The notes beneath the pieces were generated by a model. It saw only the letters and a list, made by a program, of their open reading frames with translations. It was not told the DNA's origin and made no database searches. From Phyllobacterium phragmitis (lineage in GTDB: Bacteria > Pseudomonadota > Alphaproteobacteria > Rhizobiales > Rhizobiaceae), in assembly GCF_002980495.1 (NCBI RefSeq), contig NZ_PVBR01000002.1, positions 310,001 to 374,000 of the forward strand: DNA of 64,000 nucleotides, given 5' to 3'. Positions 1 to 8,656 of the stretch are shown here, one piece after another. How positions within the stretch are numbered: the stretch's first letter is position 1; each line of letters begins with the position of its first letter. The position numbers and the translations under genes are program-made.

Positions 1-661
1 CTCCAAGAAGCGAATCCCGGTCTTCCAGTATCTTTCCTGATTGAGCTTTGTGACCGCCGCCCACCTTGAAAGCCGCAATGCCCGCCCTGCCACCGAGGTA
101 GCCGATCACGCCGGTTGCGATGATGATGAACGGAAAGGGGATCTGGAGGAAGAAGATGGCGATGAATGCCGCAGCGGCGATAGCGACCATCACCCTGTTC
201 TTCAGGGCGCGGCTGCCGATACGGAAGACCGCCTGCAACACAACGGCCAGGACCGCGCATTTCAAACCGAAGAACATGCCTTCGATGAAGGTGACATTGC
301 CGAAAAGCACATAGATGTAGCTAAGCGCGAGGATCGAAAGAAACCCCGGCAGGACAAACAGGATACCGGCGATCACGCCGCCCAATGTCCTGTTGAGCAA
401 CCAGCCGATGTAGATGGCAAGCTGGTGGGCTTCCGGTCCGGGCAGAAGCATGCAGTAGTTGAGCGCATGCAGGAACCGGTGCTCTCCGATCCATCGTTTC
501 TCGTCAACCAGGATGCGATGCATTACCGCGATCTGCCCTGCGGGACCGCCAAAACTGAGGGCGGCGACCCGAATCCAGACTCTTATGGCTTCAGACAAGG
601 GGATGATATCGGCCGCCCTCCCGCGTCTGGCGCTCAACGTGCCTTTGGCGAGGTCGGCCAT
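1..661 (-). CDS. chrA: ChrA-type chromate transporter, 3' end cut off by window edge
   Basis: Read on the minus strand from an ATG at 659-661, an uninterrupted frame runs to the window edge (about 220 residues). It contains the ChrA landmarks SFGGPAGQIAVMH and LNYCMLLPGPEAHQLAIYIG, followed by several hydrophobic membrane segments. ChrA proteins are inner-membrane proteins of the CHR superfamily that export chromate. The gene starts five bases downstream of the ChrB-like gene, so the two very likely form one operon. Only the N-terminal half is visible, and whether the full protein has one or two CHR domains cannot be said. A long plus-strand open frame over the same bases is a shadow. Confidence 0.88.
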   Translation of the reverse strand, partial: MADLAKGTLSARRGRAADIIPLSEAIRVWIRVAALSFGGPAGQIAVMHRILVDEKRWIGEHRFLHALNYCMLLPGPEAHQLAIYIGWLLNRTLGGVIAGILFVLPGFLSILALSYIYVLFGNVTFIEGMFFGLKCAVLAVVLQAVFRIGSRALKNRVMVAIAAAAFIAIFFLQIPFPFIIIATGVIGYLGGRAGIAAFKVGGGHKAQSGKILEDRDSLLG

Positions 662-666
662 TGTTC

Positions 667-1479
667 TTACCCCTTCCTCGGGTTCGGCCAGTTATGTGTC
701 TCGTCAGCCGCGTCACGGCACCATCTATAGAACGCATCGTAGAGCGTCAGTCCGGCGTCCAATTGTTCGAGATCGTCGTTGAACATGCGGGAGAGCCCAA
801 GTGATGCGGCCAGCAGGCCAGGCACTTCCGGCGCAAGCTCGGGCCGCGCAGTATCCGCTCCTCGCACGATCGTGGCGAGATGCAGGAGTGGTTCGGATTT
901 GAGGGCGAACTCCTCCACCATGACATCGAAGGTGCAAAGCTCTCCTCGATGGCTCCAGAATACATCGTCGATGTCAAATGGCGTTGCATTGAAGCGGTCC
1001 GCAACGGCGGGCACGTCACGGGCGGGAACGTAGAGGAAGACAGCGAAGGGATCGATGAAGCGGCGGATAAGCCACGGGCATGCAATCCGATCTATCTTCG
1101 GGCGAGCACGTGTCACCCAGACCGTCCGTCTTCGCGCATCACGCGGCGGGAGTTTCTCATTGGGAACCAGCATTCCCCTTGCCGCTTTCCAGGCTTCAAA
1201 ACCGCCCTCTAGCACCTCTGACGGTGTTCGTTCGTGGCGAAGATGCGCCGCAACACCGTGGCTGAGTTTCTGTCCTTTCTGGCAGATAAGGATCGACGGA
1301 CCTATCACGTCCGATCTCCACACCTCCACCTCGCGGTAATCGCGCTTGATCGAGCCGGGAATGATCCTGGGATCGCTGGCAAAATCATCATCAGTGCGCA
1401 CATCGATAAGAATCGGCGCGCTCGGCGTCCCAATGATACGATTTAATTTATCAGAAGTAATTTCGAGAAATGACGGCAT
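667..1479 (-). CDS. chrB: Rhodanese-ChrB fusion protein, chromate resistance
   Basis: 270 residues. The first ~105 residues read as a rhodanese domain (ILIDVRTDDDF near the start, LICQKGQKLSHG containing the presumed active-site Cys). The remainder is a ChrB C-terminal domain with the signature TRARPKIDRIACPWLIRRFI. ChrB proteins regulate or assist chromate export and are usually encoded next to chrA, as here, where chrA follows after five bases. The rhodanese fusion suggests a sulfur or redox sensing role, but this is inference. An annotation as a regulatory or as an enzymatic accessory protein would both be defensible. Confidence 0.82.
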   Translation of the reverse strand: MPSFLEITSDKLNRIIGTPSAPILIDVRTDDDFASDPRIIPGSIKRDYREVEVWRSDVIGPSILICQKGQKLSHGVAAHLRHERTPSEVLEGGFEAWKAARGMLVPNEKLPPRDARRRTVWVTRARPKIDRIACPWLIRRFIDPFAVFLYVPARDVPAVADRFNATPFDIDDVFWSHRGELCTFDVMVEEFALKSEPLLHLATIVRGADTARPELAPEVPGLLAASLGLSRMFNDDLEQLDAGLTLYDAFYRWCRDAADETHNWPNPRKG

Positions 1480-1655
1480 AACGCGTCCCTCCGGTTGACT
1501 CGGGTTCCAAGGACGCGATTCTTCAGCCGTGGCCTCGTGGGGTGATCGCTACCCCATAGTGGGATTTTGCAGCAGCTAAAGCGGATGTCAATATCCTTCG
1601 TCAAGTGTCACAAATGACTGTCCGTGGCACGGCTCCGCCGTTCGCTTCCTCTCCT

Positions 1656-2618
1656 CTACCCCACATCCCCCCAATCCACCCGCCTCGTCTTCCTATACCC
1701 CTCCCTGTCCCGCTTCGTCACAAGTCTCTCCTCCGCCGTCCCGTCCGCAAGACACAGCTTCAGCGTGATCCGGCCAACTCCCGCCTTGGGCGGAGCGATC
1801 ACGCGGGCCTTTGCCGCCACAGTGGGAAACCGCGCCGCCGCGAGGTAGATGTATTTCTCGTCTTCCCACGGCACTTCGCCGGCCTTGGCCAGCCGGTGCA
1901 GGCGCGAGCGGGCGACACGGCGGGAGAAATGGCACCAGTCTGGCGCACTAAGCGGGCATGTCGCCTCGTGCGCGCAGGGGGCTGCGAGATGCGCGCCTTT
2001 TTCGAGAAGGCTCTGGCGCACCGCCATCATGCGTCGCCAGCCGGCAGGCGTGCCCGGCTCGACCACGACCAGCATGCCCGTTGCCGCCTGCCAGAGCTTG
2101 TTCGCAAGCGCCAGCCCCTCAGCCAGTGAAAGCTCGTCGAGCACATAGGCGAGCGTCACCAGATCGAACGGCCCTGCCTCCGGCAGGCTGTTTGCCACAT
2201 TGGCCGCCCGCCATTCCACTTCTTCAAGCCGCGAATGCCGCGAAAGCTCCTGGCCGAGCGCCCGGATCGACGGGCTCGCCTCCAGAAGTACGGCCTTCTC
2301 GAGCGACGGCCAGCAGTCGGCTGCGGCCCACAGCGCCGTGCCCGGCCCTGCTCCGACATCGAGCAGGCTTTTGGGCTTGAAACCGGGGGCAAGCTCGGCA
2401 GCGCTTTCCAGGCTGGCGCGCACCGCCGCATAGGTCGCCGGCAGCCTTGTCGTGAGATAGGCGCGCGCCGCGAGATCGCTTGAGAGATGCAAGGTTCCGT
2501 CGCGCGTCTCCGCCCGGTAACGGCGCGAGAGAAGGTCGGCGGCGCGCTTGAGATCGGCAAGCGCGATGCCTTCCAGCGCCGCATCGACGGCGAGCCTGAG
2601 AGGTGAAGGGAGTTCCAT
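1656..2618 (-). CDS. Rsm22-family small-subunit ribosomal methyltransferase
   Basis: 320 residues with a class I SAM-binding motif SLLDVGAGPGTALWAA around residues 83-98 and a downstream LVTLAYVLDELS. The C-terminal half has Cys residues in the order CAHEATCPLSAPDWC plus a later LKLC. The Rsm22/METTL17 family acts in assembly of the small ribosomal subunit (mitochondrial members bind a 4Fe-4S cluster through four Cys), and four suitable Cys are visible here. The gene follows the DUF2333 gene by 27 bases on the same strand, so they are probably cotranscribed. The methylation target in bacteria is not established. Confidence 0.8.
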   Translation of the reverse strand: MELPSPLRLAVDAALEGIALADLKRAADLLSRRYRAETRDGTLHLSSDLAARAYLTTRLPATYAAVRASLESAAELAPGFKPKSLLDVGAGPGTALWAAADCWPSLEKAVLLEASPSIRALGQELSRHSRLEEVEWRAANVANSLPEAGPFDLVTLAYVLDELSLAEGLALANKLWQAATGMLVVVEPGTPAGWRRMMAVRQSLLEKGAHLAAPCAHEATCPLSAPDWCHFSRRVARSRLHRLAKAGEVPWEDEKYIYLAAARFPTVAAKARVIAPPKAGVGRITLKLCLADGTAEERLVTKRDREGYRKTRRVDWGDVG

Positions 2619-2645
2619 GACGGGGTGGGTGTCCGGCTCGGCCTT

Positions 2646-3884
2646 TTAGCGTTCCAGCACCTGCCTGATATCCACCAGATTGGAGCGTATGCGCAGGACA
2701 TAAAAGCCCATCGTCGTCAGGTGTGACGGCGTGAACCAGGCATCCTCGCTCCCGTTCGAGACGATCCCCGGCTGCATGTTCAGCGCGGCGCGCAATTGCT
2801 GCTCCATCGTGTCCCACAGCCCGTCGAGATGCTTTTCGGCGAGCACGCCCTTGAAATCCGAATGCGCCGCGCGCAGCAGCCCGTAATAGGCATAGATCTG
2901 GCCATAGGCGAACCAGAACCGGTCGTCGGCGCGCGTGTCGAACCAGCCGGCATTGTAGTTCTCCGCCCGGTCCTTGAGGATCGCCGAGGTGGAGCCGAGA
3001 TCATTGGCGATGCGGTCGACATACTGGATGAGATTGTCGGCGCGCGCATCGAACACCGCCTGGCAATTCTCCAGCCGCGCGTTGAACGACCGCAGATCCC
3101 TGATCGCCGAGCGGTAATAGCTCGGCGTCGGCGTCTTCGGGCCGAAGGGGCTCAGGCCGAAATACCAGCTGTCCTCGGCGAACTGCAGATTGCCGCGCGC
3201 TTTCTGCAGATCGGAGTCGATCTGCGATGTGCCGCGCAGGCGGCCGAGCGAATCGACCAGTTCGATCGCCGTGCGCCGCACGGCGGCATTGATGCCGCGC
3301 TGGAACGACGCCTTGTTGTCGAGAAACGGCGTGCGGTCCCAGTCAAGACCGAAGAAGCCCGCCTTATAGAGCACCATCGACGAGATCCAGGCGTTCTGGT
3401 TGACGTTGAAATCGGTGAGATCGGCGGTGACCTCGGCGATCGCCGAGGGCGCGCATGTCTTGGCCGCAGCGGGGGCCTGCGGTTGCACAGCAGGCTCGGG
3501 CGCCTGCGCTGTCTCGTTGGCTGCGCCGGGCGATGCGGTCGTATCCTCCGTGGATGAAGGTTGCGGCGATGCCGCCGGCGCCTCGCCTGCCGGTGCGCCA
3601 ACCGGTTCGCCCGGCGTCTGCGCCTTCTCATAGGCATATCTGGCGGGATAATCGGGATTGAAATTGGTCCAGACCTGCGTCTGCCAGACGAAATAGATGT
3701 AAAGCGCCGCAAGCCCGACGACCAGCACGCCGATCACGCCCTTCCAGATGAGGCCGAGCTCCAGAAACATCCGCCACAGCGCACCGAGCGGCACGGCGAT
3801 CAGCCGGGCGAGCGCCCATAAAAGCCGTCCGACAAAGGAGAAACCGCCCCGCAAAACCCTCAAAACATTATCCAGCACGTTCAT
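2646..3884 (-). CDS. DUF2333 family membrane-anchored protein
   Basis: 412 residues from the ATG at 3882-3884, chosen because the upstream ten codons have no support and MNVLDNVLRVLRGG begins the conserved part. One strong transmembrane helix lies near residues 50-70 (GVIGVLVVGLAALYIYFVW), followed by a Pro/Ala/Glu-rich linker (roughly residues 85-140) and a long globular C-terminal domain with NPDYPARY just after the helix. This is the layout of DUF2333 proteins, predicted to be periplasmic with an N-terminal anchor. Function is unknown. The downstream Rsm22 gene is 27 bases away. Confidence 0.72.
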   Translation of the reverse strand: MNVLDNVLRVLRGGFSFVGRLLWALARLIAVPLGALWRMFLELGLIWKGVIGVLVVGLAALYIYFVWQTQVWTNFNPDYPARYAYEKAQTPGEPVGAPAGEAPAASPQPSSTEDTTASPGAANETAQAPEPAVQPQAPAAAKTCAPSAIAEVTADLTDFNVNQNAWISSMVLYKAGFFGLDWDRTPFLDNKASFQRGINAAVRRTAIELVDSLGRLRGTSQIDSDLQKARGNLQFAEDSWYFGLSPFGPKTPTPSYYRSAIRDLRSFNARLENCQAVFDARADNLIQYVDRIANDLGSTSAILKDRAENYNAGWFDTRADDRFWFAYGQIYAYYGLLRAAHSDFKGVLAEKHLDGLWDTMEQQLRAALNMQPGIVSNGSEDAWFTPSHLTTMGFYVLRIRSNLVDIRQVLER

Positions 3885-4236
3885 CCCCAGTTGAATCGAC
3901 AGTCGAGGCCGCACCGGCGGCGGCCTCTTCCCCCTTCAAATAGAGCGCTTTTCGCCATTCAACAACCGGGCGGCCAAACGCCTCGCCTTCCCTGGTGCGG
4001 TTTTTTTGCCCTTTCGGGGTTGCGGTGCGCCGACTGATCCTTAACATCGCGGCTTCCTCACCCCTGAAACAGCAACTGATTTTTCCCCGATTCCGCATCG
4101 CGCCTTCACTATCAAATCTCCAATTGTCGTTATCCAGAGCATTTTTCGCCGCGCCGGTGCTTGAATGGCTGCCGCTTTGGTGCTTGGTTCATCAATTGGA
4201 GACCGGAGAAAAATGAGCCCGGTAATGGAGAACACT
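3885..4236. other. Intergenic region between DUF2333 gene and choX
   Basis: 352 bases between two divergent genes. It must hold the promoters of both transcription units. I see no convincing sigma-70 pair, no riboswitch and no tRNA. A start for choX at 4213, 24 bases earlier than the one chosen, is also preceded by a good GGAG ribosome site, so the last part of this interval may be coding. Confidence 0.5.
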
Positions 4237-5181
4237 ATGAAATCCTTGACCCTCGCAATCGCGTCGTCCCTTTTTGCGCTGTCGCTTTCCGGCACGGCCC
4301 AGGCCGCAGAGCCCGAAAGCTGTTCGACAGTGCGCTTTTCCGATGTCGGCTGGACCGACATCACCGCCACCACGGCCGTGGCCACCGAAATCCTCAAAAG
4401 CCTCGGCTACGAGACCGACATCAAGGTCCTGTCGGTTCCCGTCACCTATGCCTCGCTCAGCAAGAAGGATATCGATGTCTTCCTCGGCTATTGGAAGCCC
4501 TCGATGAACGCCGATCTCCAGCCCTATCTCGACGACAAGACGGTGGAGACGCTGCGCACCAACCTGACCGGCGCGAAATACACGCTCGCCGTGCCGAAAT
4601 ACACCTATGACGAAGGCCTGAAGGACTTTAGGGATATCGCCAAATTCAAGGACGAGCTCGGCGGCAAGATCTACGGCATCGAGCCCGGCAATGACGGCAA
4701 CCGCCTGATCCTCGACATGATCGAAAAGGATGCCTTCGGGCTGAAGGATTTCCAGGTGGCGGAATCCTCCGAGCAGGGCATGCTGGCGCAGGTCGCCAAG
4801 GAAGTGAAGCGCAAGGAGCCGATCGTCTTTCTCGCCTGGGCGCCGCATCCGATGAACAGCAATTTCGAGATCGAATATCTCTCGGGCGGTGATGAATTCT
4901 TCGGCCCTGATTTTGGTGGAGCGACCGTCGGAACCAATGTGCGCGCCGACTATGCCACGGAATGCCCGAATGTCGGCAAGTTCCTGGCCAATCTGGAATT
5001 CTCCCTCGATATGGAAAACCAGATCATGGGCAAGATCCTCGACGATGGCGAGGACCCCGCCAAGGCCGCGACCGACTGGCTGAAGGCCAATCCCGCCGTG
5101 CTCGACCAGTGGCTGGCCGGCGTCACCACCAGGGATGGCGGCGACGGTCTGCCCGCAGTGAAGACCTCTCTCGGCCTTTGA
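4237..5181 (+). CDS. choX: Choline ABC transporter, periplasmic choline-binding protein ChoX
   Basis: 314 residues from the ATG at 4237, which follows a GGAG at six bases and begins a normal signal peptide (MKSLTLAIASSLFALSLSG, cleavage after AQA). With that start, Trp39, Asp41, Trp86, Tyr115, Asn152 and Trp201 fall exactly four positions before the ligand residues I recall for Sinorhizobium ChoX (Trp43, Asp45, Trp90, Tyr119, Asn156, Trp205), so the choline cage is intact. It captures choline in the periplasm for ChoW and ChoV encoded next. An alternative in-frame ATG at 4213 also has a ribosome site. A strong terminator follows the stop codon. Confidence 0.94.
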   Translation: MKSLTLAIASSLFALSLSGTAQAAEPESCSTVRFSDVGWTDITATTAVATEILKSLGYETDIKVLSVPVTYASLSKKDIDVFLGYWKPSMNADLQPYLDDKTVETLRTNLTGAKYTLAVPKYTYDEGLKDFRDIAKFKDELGGKIYGIEPGNDGNRLILDMIEKDAFGLKDFQVAESSEQGMLAQVAKEVKRKEPIVFLAWAPHPMNSNFEIEYLSGGDEFFGPDFGGATVGTNVRADYATECPNVGKFLANLEFSLDMENQIMGKILDDGEDPAKAATDWLKANPAVLDQWLAGVTTRDGGDGLPAVKTSLGL

Positions 5182-5192
5182 GTATATCATCA

Positions 5193-5220
5193 CCGCCCGG
5201 ATCATCCGGGCGGTTTTTTT
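5193..5220 (+). terminator. Rho-independent terminator after choX
   Basis: A perfect CCGCCCGG stem (5193-5200 with 5206-5213), loop ATCAT, then seven T. It sits 12 bases after the choX stop and before choW, so it probably acts as a partial terminator that makes much more binding protein than permease. Confidence 0.85.
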
Positions 5221-5273
5221 GTGCCTGGAGCATTGGCCTCACATCGGCAACAAGGCGATAAAGCAACGTGTTG

Positions 5274-5319
5274 GAGCGGTTTGATGAATCAAATGAATCA
5301 AATCGGCAAAAAACCGCTC
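5274..5319. repeat. Dispersed palindromic repeat, GAGCGGTTT arms
   Basis: Arms GAGCGGTTT (5274-5282) and AAACCGCTC (5311-5319) flank a spacer with two GAATCAAAT-like units. A related copy lies at 13403-13441 (GAACGGTTC and GAACCGCTCT). The copies look like members of a genome-wide intergenic repeat family of the Rhizobiales; copy number outside this window cannot be seen. Confidence 0.6.
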
Positions 5320-5350
5320 TAAACGCCCGATAATGCAGGGAACTTGAAGT

Positions 5351-6181
5351 TTGGATTGGCTAACTGGATACAAGATACCCGTCGGGCGCACGGCCAAGAC
5401 CGTCGTCGACTGGTTGACGGAAAATTTCGCCTGGTTTTTCGACGGTCTGGCAACCGTCATGCAGACAATGATCGACGGGCTCCTGTTCATTCTCAACACT
5501 CCGCCCCCGCTGGTGATGGTCGTCATTTTCGCAGGCATCGCATGGCTCCTGCAGCGCAAGATCTCGGTGACGCTTCTGACCGTGCTCGGTTTCCTCTTCA
5601 TCCTCAATCAGGGATATTGGGAGCGGACGATGGAAACGCTGACGCTGGTGCTCTCCTCCTGCGTCCTGTGCATGGCTCTGGGCGTACCGCTCGGCATCGC
5701 CGCCGCGCACCGCCCGAAGCTCTACGCCGCGATGCGGCCGGTGCTCGACCTCATGCAGACGCTGCCGACCTTCGTCTATCTCATCCCGGCCATCGTCTTC
5801 TTCGGCATCGGCATGGTGCCCGGCCTCTTGGCAACCGCGATCTTCGTTCTTCCCGCCCCGGTGCGCCTCACCCATCTCGGCGTCTCATCGACGCCCGAGC
5901 ACCTGATCGAGGCCGGTGAAGCCTTCGGCGCCTCGCCGCGCCAGCTCCTGTGGAAGATCGAATTGCCCTATGCCATGCCGCAGATTTTGGCCGGCCTGAC
6001 GCAGACCATCATGCTGTCGCTGTCGATGGTGGTGATCGCCGCACTCGTCGGCGCCGACGGCCTCGGCGTCCCCGTCGTGCGCGCGCTCAACTCGGTCAAC
6101 ACCGCGCTTGGTTTCGAGGCCGGGCTGGTCATCGTGGTCGTCGCCATCGTGCTCGACCGTATCTTCCGCCCTAAAGCATGA
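5351..6181 (+). CDS. choW: Choline ABC transporter permease ChoW
   Basis: 276 residues starting at a TTG codon (5351-5353); the start matches the family beginning MDWLTGYKIPVG and no ATG fits. It has about six membrane helices and the permease coupling segment EAGEAFGASPRQLLWKIELP typical of ProW/OpuAB. It forms the transmembrane channel through which choline delivered by ChoX enters, driven by ChoV. The gene lies 169 bases after choX, beyond a terminator and a repeat, and 63 bases before choV. Its stop codon is part of a palindromic repeat. Confidence 0.92.
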   Translation: MDWLTGYKIPVGRTAKTVVDWLTENFAWFFDGLATVMQTMIDGLLFILNTPPPLVMVVIFAGIAWLLQRKISVTLLTVLGFLFILNQGYWERTMETLTLVLSSCVLCMALGVPLGIAAAHRPKLYAAMRPVLDLMQTLPTFVYLIPAIVFFGIGMVPGLLATAIFVLPAPVRLTHLGVSSTPEHLIEAGEAFGASPRQLLWKIELPYAMPQILAGLTQTIMLSLSMVVIAALVGADGLGVPVVRALNSVNTALGFEAGLVIVVVAIVLDRIFRPKA

Positions 6182-6208
6182 TCCAGAAAAGTTGCAGACT
6201 TTTCGGAT
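6181..6208. repeat. Palindromic intergenic repeat between choW and choV
   Basis: Arms ATCCAGAAAAGT and ACTTTTCGGAT separated by TGCAG, preceded by GCATG. The core GCATGATCC..GAAAAGT is a motif I recognise as a common intergenic palindrome in Brucella/Ochrobactrum-type genomes. A degenerate half (ATGATCATGCTTTAGA) lies at about 18266-18281. Confidence 0.6.
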
Positions 6209-6244
6209 AAGATCTTGCGGCTAAAACGAGCAAGGAGAACTGAG

Positions 6245-7288
6245 ATGACCGCCATCACGATCGATAAGGTCTGCATCATCTTCGGCCGCCGGACGGATAA
6301 AGCGCTGGCGCTGGCGGACCAGGGCGGCACGCGGTCGCAGATCCAGTCCGAGACCGGCCATATACTGGGCGTCCATGATTGTTCGCTGGAAATCCAGGAA
6401 GGCGAAATTCTCGTCCTGATGGGCCTTTCCGGCTCGGGAAAATCGACACTGCTGCGCGCCATCAACCGGCTCAATCCGATCACGCGCGGCCGCGTGGTCG
6501 TGCACAATGGCGATCACGCCATCGATATCGGCAAGGCCGGCAGGGCGACTTTACGCCATCTGCGCACCCATCTCGTCTCCATGGTGTTCCAGCAGTTCGG
6601 CCTCCTGCCCTGGCGCACGGTCGAGGAAAATGTCGGTTTCGGCCTCGAAATGTCAGGCAGTCCGAAGGAAGAGCGCCGCGAGGCGGTGCGCCAGCAATTG
6701 GAGCTGGTAGGCCTCACGGATTGGGCCTCGCGCCGGGTCGGCGAACTCTCCGGCGGCATGCAGCAGCGCGTCGGCCTTGCCCGCGCCTTCGCCACCGGCG
6801 CGCCGATCCTTTTGATGGATGAACCCTTCTCCGCGCTCGATCCGCTGATCCGCGCCCGGCTGCAGGACGAGCTTCTCGATCTGCAAACGCGGCTGAAGAA
6901 GACCATCGTTTTCGTCAGCCATGATCTCGACGAAGCCATGAAGATCGGCAACCGCATCGCCATCATGGAAGGCGGGCGGATCGTCCAGTGCGGAACGCCG
7001 CAGGAGATCCTGCTCAAGCCCGCCAATGATTACGTCGCCGATTTCGTCGCCAACATGAACCCGCTCGGCGTGCTCAAGGCGGATGACATCATGGCGCCGC
7101 TCGACCGCACGCCCGGCACCCGCCCCTTCGCCGCCACGGCCAGGCGCGACACGCCTGTGCGCGAGATCATGCAGGCGGTGGCGAAAAACGGCGGCGACGT
7201 CGGCATCGTCGAGAAGGGCGCGATCATCGGCAAGATTTCCTCCGACGATATCGTACGCGGGCTGTTGCAGCATCAGCGGCGGGGGTAG
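6245..7288 (+). CDS. choV: Choline ABC transporter ATPase ChoV
   Basis: 347 residues, ATG at 6245 preceded by AAGGAG. It has the Walker A motif GLSGSGKST, signature LSGGMQQRVGLARA, Walker B ILLMDEPFSALD and the H-loop FVSHDLDEA, and a C-terminal CBS-like extension ending near residue 347, as in ProV/OpuAA ATPases of quaternary-amine importers. The N-terminal insertion (residues ~10-45) before the Walker A motif is normal for this subfamily. It is the third gene of the cho operon and powers uptake by ChoW. Confidence 0.93.
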   Translation: MTAITIDKVCIIFGRRTDKALALADQGGTRSQIQSETGHILGVHDCSLEIQEGEILVLMGLSGSGKSTLLRAINRLNPITRGRVVVHNGDHAIDIGKAGRATLRHLRTHLVSMVFQQFGLLPWRTVEENVGFGLEMSGSPKEERREAVRQQLELVGLTDWASRRVGELSGGMQQRVGLARAFATGAPILLMDEPFSALDPLIRARLQDELLDLQTRLKKTIVFVSHDLDEAMKIGNRIAIMEGGRIVQCGTPQEILLKPANDYVADFVANMNPLGVLKADDIMAPLDRTPGTRPFAATARRDTPVREIMQAVAKNGGDVGIVEKGAIIGKISSDDIVRGLLQHQRRG

Positions 7289-7322
7289 CGGGAATGTAAG
7301 GAATAAGCGTGACGGGAGCGCT

Positions 7323-7372
7323 TACCCCCCCCTCTGCCCTACCGGGTATCTCCCCTTCAAAGGAGGAGATTG
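7323..7372. repeat. RIME-like CT/AG-rich palindromic repeat, copy A
   Basis: A CCCCCCCCTCTGCCCTACCG block followed by GGTATCTCCCC..GGAGGAGATTGG. It is the near reverse complement of the segment at 7755-7803. Such elements are frequent between genes in rhizobia. Confidence 0.6.
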
Positions 7373-7539
7373 GCTGTTATAGGCGGTCATGTTCATTCTC
7401 AAACGGCTGGGATTGATGCCGATTTTAGAGCAGTTCACTTTCAGACGGAAACGATGCGTTCAGGCGCTCCTCAATCTTGACGGTGGCGAACACCCTATTC
7501 CAACCGTAGCAACAGCGGCATCGCTGAAGCATGGCAACC

Positions 7540-7666
7540 TGTGACAAGCACAGGAATGACGGAGGATTGACTATTGTCGGCCAATCGCGGGCGTTTTCAC
7601 CCCGCAGAACGATAGCTTATAGGAACGAAATCCTCTCCATTTCCGTCATTCCTGTGCTTGTCACAG
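7540..7666. repeat. Perfect 25-base inverted repeat between choV and dppF
   Basis: The 25 bases at 7540-7564 (beginning CTGTGACAAGCACAGGAATG) reappear exactly in inverted order at 7642-7666, with 77 bases between. The arms contain their own small palindrome (CTGTG..CACAG). Together with the flanking RIME-like copies at 7323-7372 and 7755-7803 the arrangement is a nested, roughly symmetric set of inverted repeats in the gap between two convergent operons. No protein is encoded in the 519 bases. Confidence 0.75.
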
Positions 7667-7754
7667 GAATCCTCGCCATCTCCACAGTTCCGGCGATGCA
7701 GAATGATAAGGCTGGACGATTCCATCAAAACAGGAACCGTTCTAAAGGAAGCGT

Positions 7755-7803
7755 AATCTCCCCCCTTGTGGGGGAGATGGCCGGCAGGCCACAGGGGGGG
7801 GTT
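7755..7803. repeat. RIME-like palindromic repeat, copy B (inverted)
   Basis: AATCTCCCCCCTTGTGGGGG followed by AGATGGCCGGCAGGCC and a run of eight G. It is the reverse complement of copy A with a few changes and ends directly at the dppF stop codon. Confidence 0.65.
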
Positions 7804-7807
7804 GCAA

Positions 7808-8656
7808 CTATACCCCCGCCGCCGCCCTTTCCTTTTGCCGCGCGGTCACTCTCTGGCGGATGCTTTCCACATCGGCGTTCGGTGTCGCGGCGAACAGCGT
7901 CTTGGTATATTCATGCTGCGGGTCGGAGAACACCTTCTCGCGGGCGCCGTATTCGACCACTTCGCCATAATACATCACCATCACCTCATCGGCGATGTAG
8001 CGCACGACGGACAGATCATGGCTGATGAACACATAGGTCAGCCCGAACTCATCCTGGAGGTCGGCGAGAAGGTTCAAAACCTGCGCCTGCACCGAGAGGT
8101 CGAGCGCCGAGACCGGCTCGTCGAGAACCAGCAGGCTCGGGCTCAACATGAGCGCGCGGGCGATGGCGATGCGTTGCCGCTGGCCGCCGGAGAACATGTG
8201 CGGATAGCGGTTGAAATGCTCTGGCCCGAGCCCGACCTTGATCAGCATCTGCATGGCCAGATCGCGTCGCTCGGCGGCCGATTTATTGGTGTTGAGCAGG
8301 AGCGGTTCGCCCAGCACATCGCCGATCTTCTGGCGCGGATTGAGCGAACCATAGGGGTTCTGGAAGACGATCTGCACCTTCTGGCGCATGTCCCGCGTCA
8401 GCCCGTCACGCAGAATATCGATCTCCATCCCGTCGATGAACAATTCACCTGAAGTCGGCGCGTCGATCAGCGTCAGGATACGTGCCAGCGTGGACTTGCC
8501 ACAGCCGCTCTCGCCGACGATGGCGAGTGTCTTGCCCTTTTCGACCGAAAAGCTCACGCCCTTGACGGCGTGAATGATCTTCGGCTTGCCGAACAGGCCG
8601 CCGCCGACGTGATAATCACGGACGATATTGCGTGCCTCGAGAACGGGTTGCGTCAT
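7808..8656 (-). CDS. dppF: Peptide ABC transporter ATPase DppF
   Basis: 282 residues with Walker A GESGCGKST, signature FSGGQRQRIAIARAL and Walker B LLVLDEPVSALD, and the C-terminal oligopeptide/dipeptide-type tail. It starts inside the last codons of dppD (ATGA overlap), so the two ATPases are translationally coupled. It is one of the two nucleotide-binding subunits of the peptide importer encoded by the five-gene minus-strand operon. Exact substrate (dipeptides, oligopeptides or 5-aminolevulinate) cannot be told. Confidence 0.92.
   Translation of the reverse strand: MTQPVLEARNIVRDYHVGGGLFGKPKIIHAVKGVSFSVEKGKTLAIVGESGCGKSTLARILTLIDAPTSGELFIDGMEIDILRDGLTRDMRQKVQIVFQNPYGSLNPRQKIGDVLGEPLLLNTNKSAAERRDLAMQMLIKVGLGPEHFNRYPHMFSGGQRQRIAIARALMLSPSLLVLDEPVSALDLSVQAQVLNLLADLQDEFGLTYVFISHDLSVVRYIADEVMVMYYGEVVEYGAREKVFSDPQHEYTKTLFAATPNADVESIRQRVTARQKERAAAGV

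Noticed and set aside
41-730. Plus-strand open frame of 229 codons at the left edge
   Set aside because: It is antisense to the clear ChrA frame, which has family motifs and membrane helices; the plus-strand translation is low-complexity and charged.
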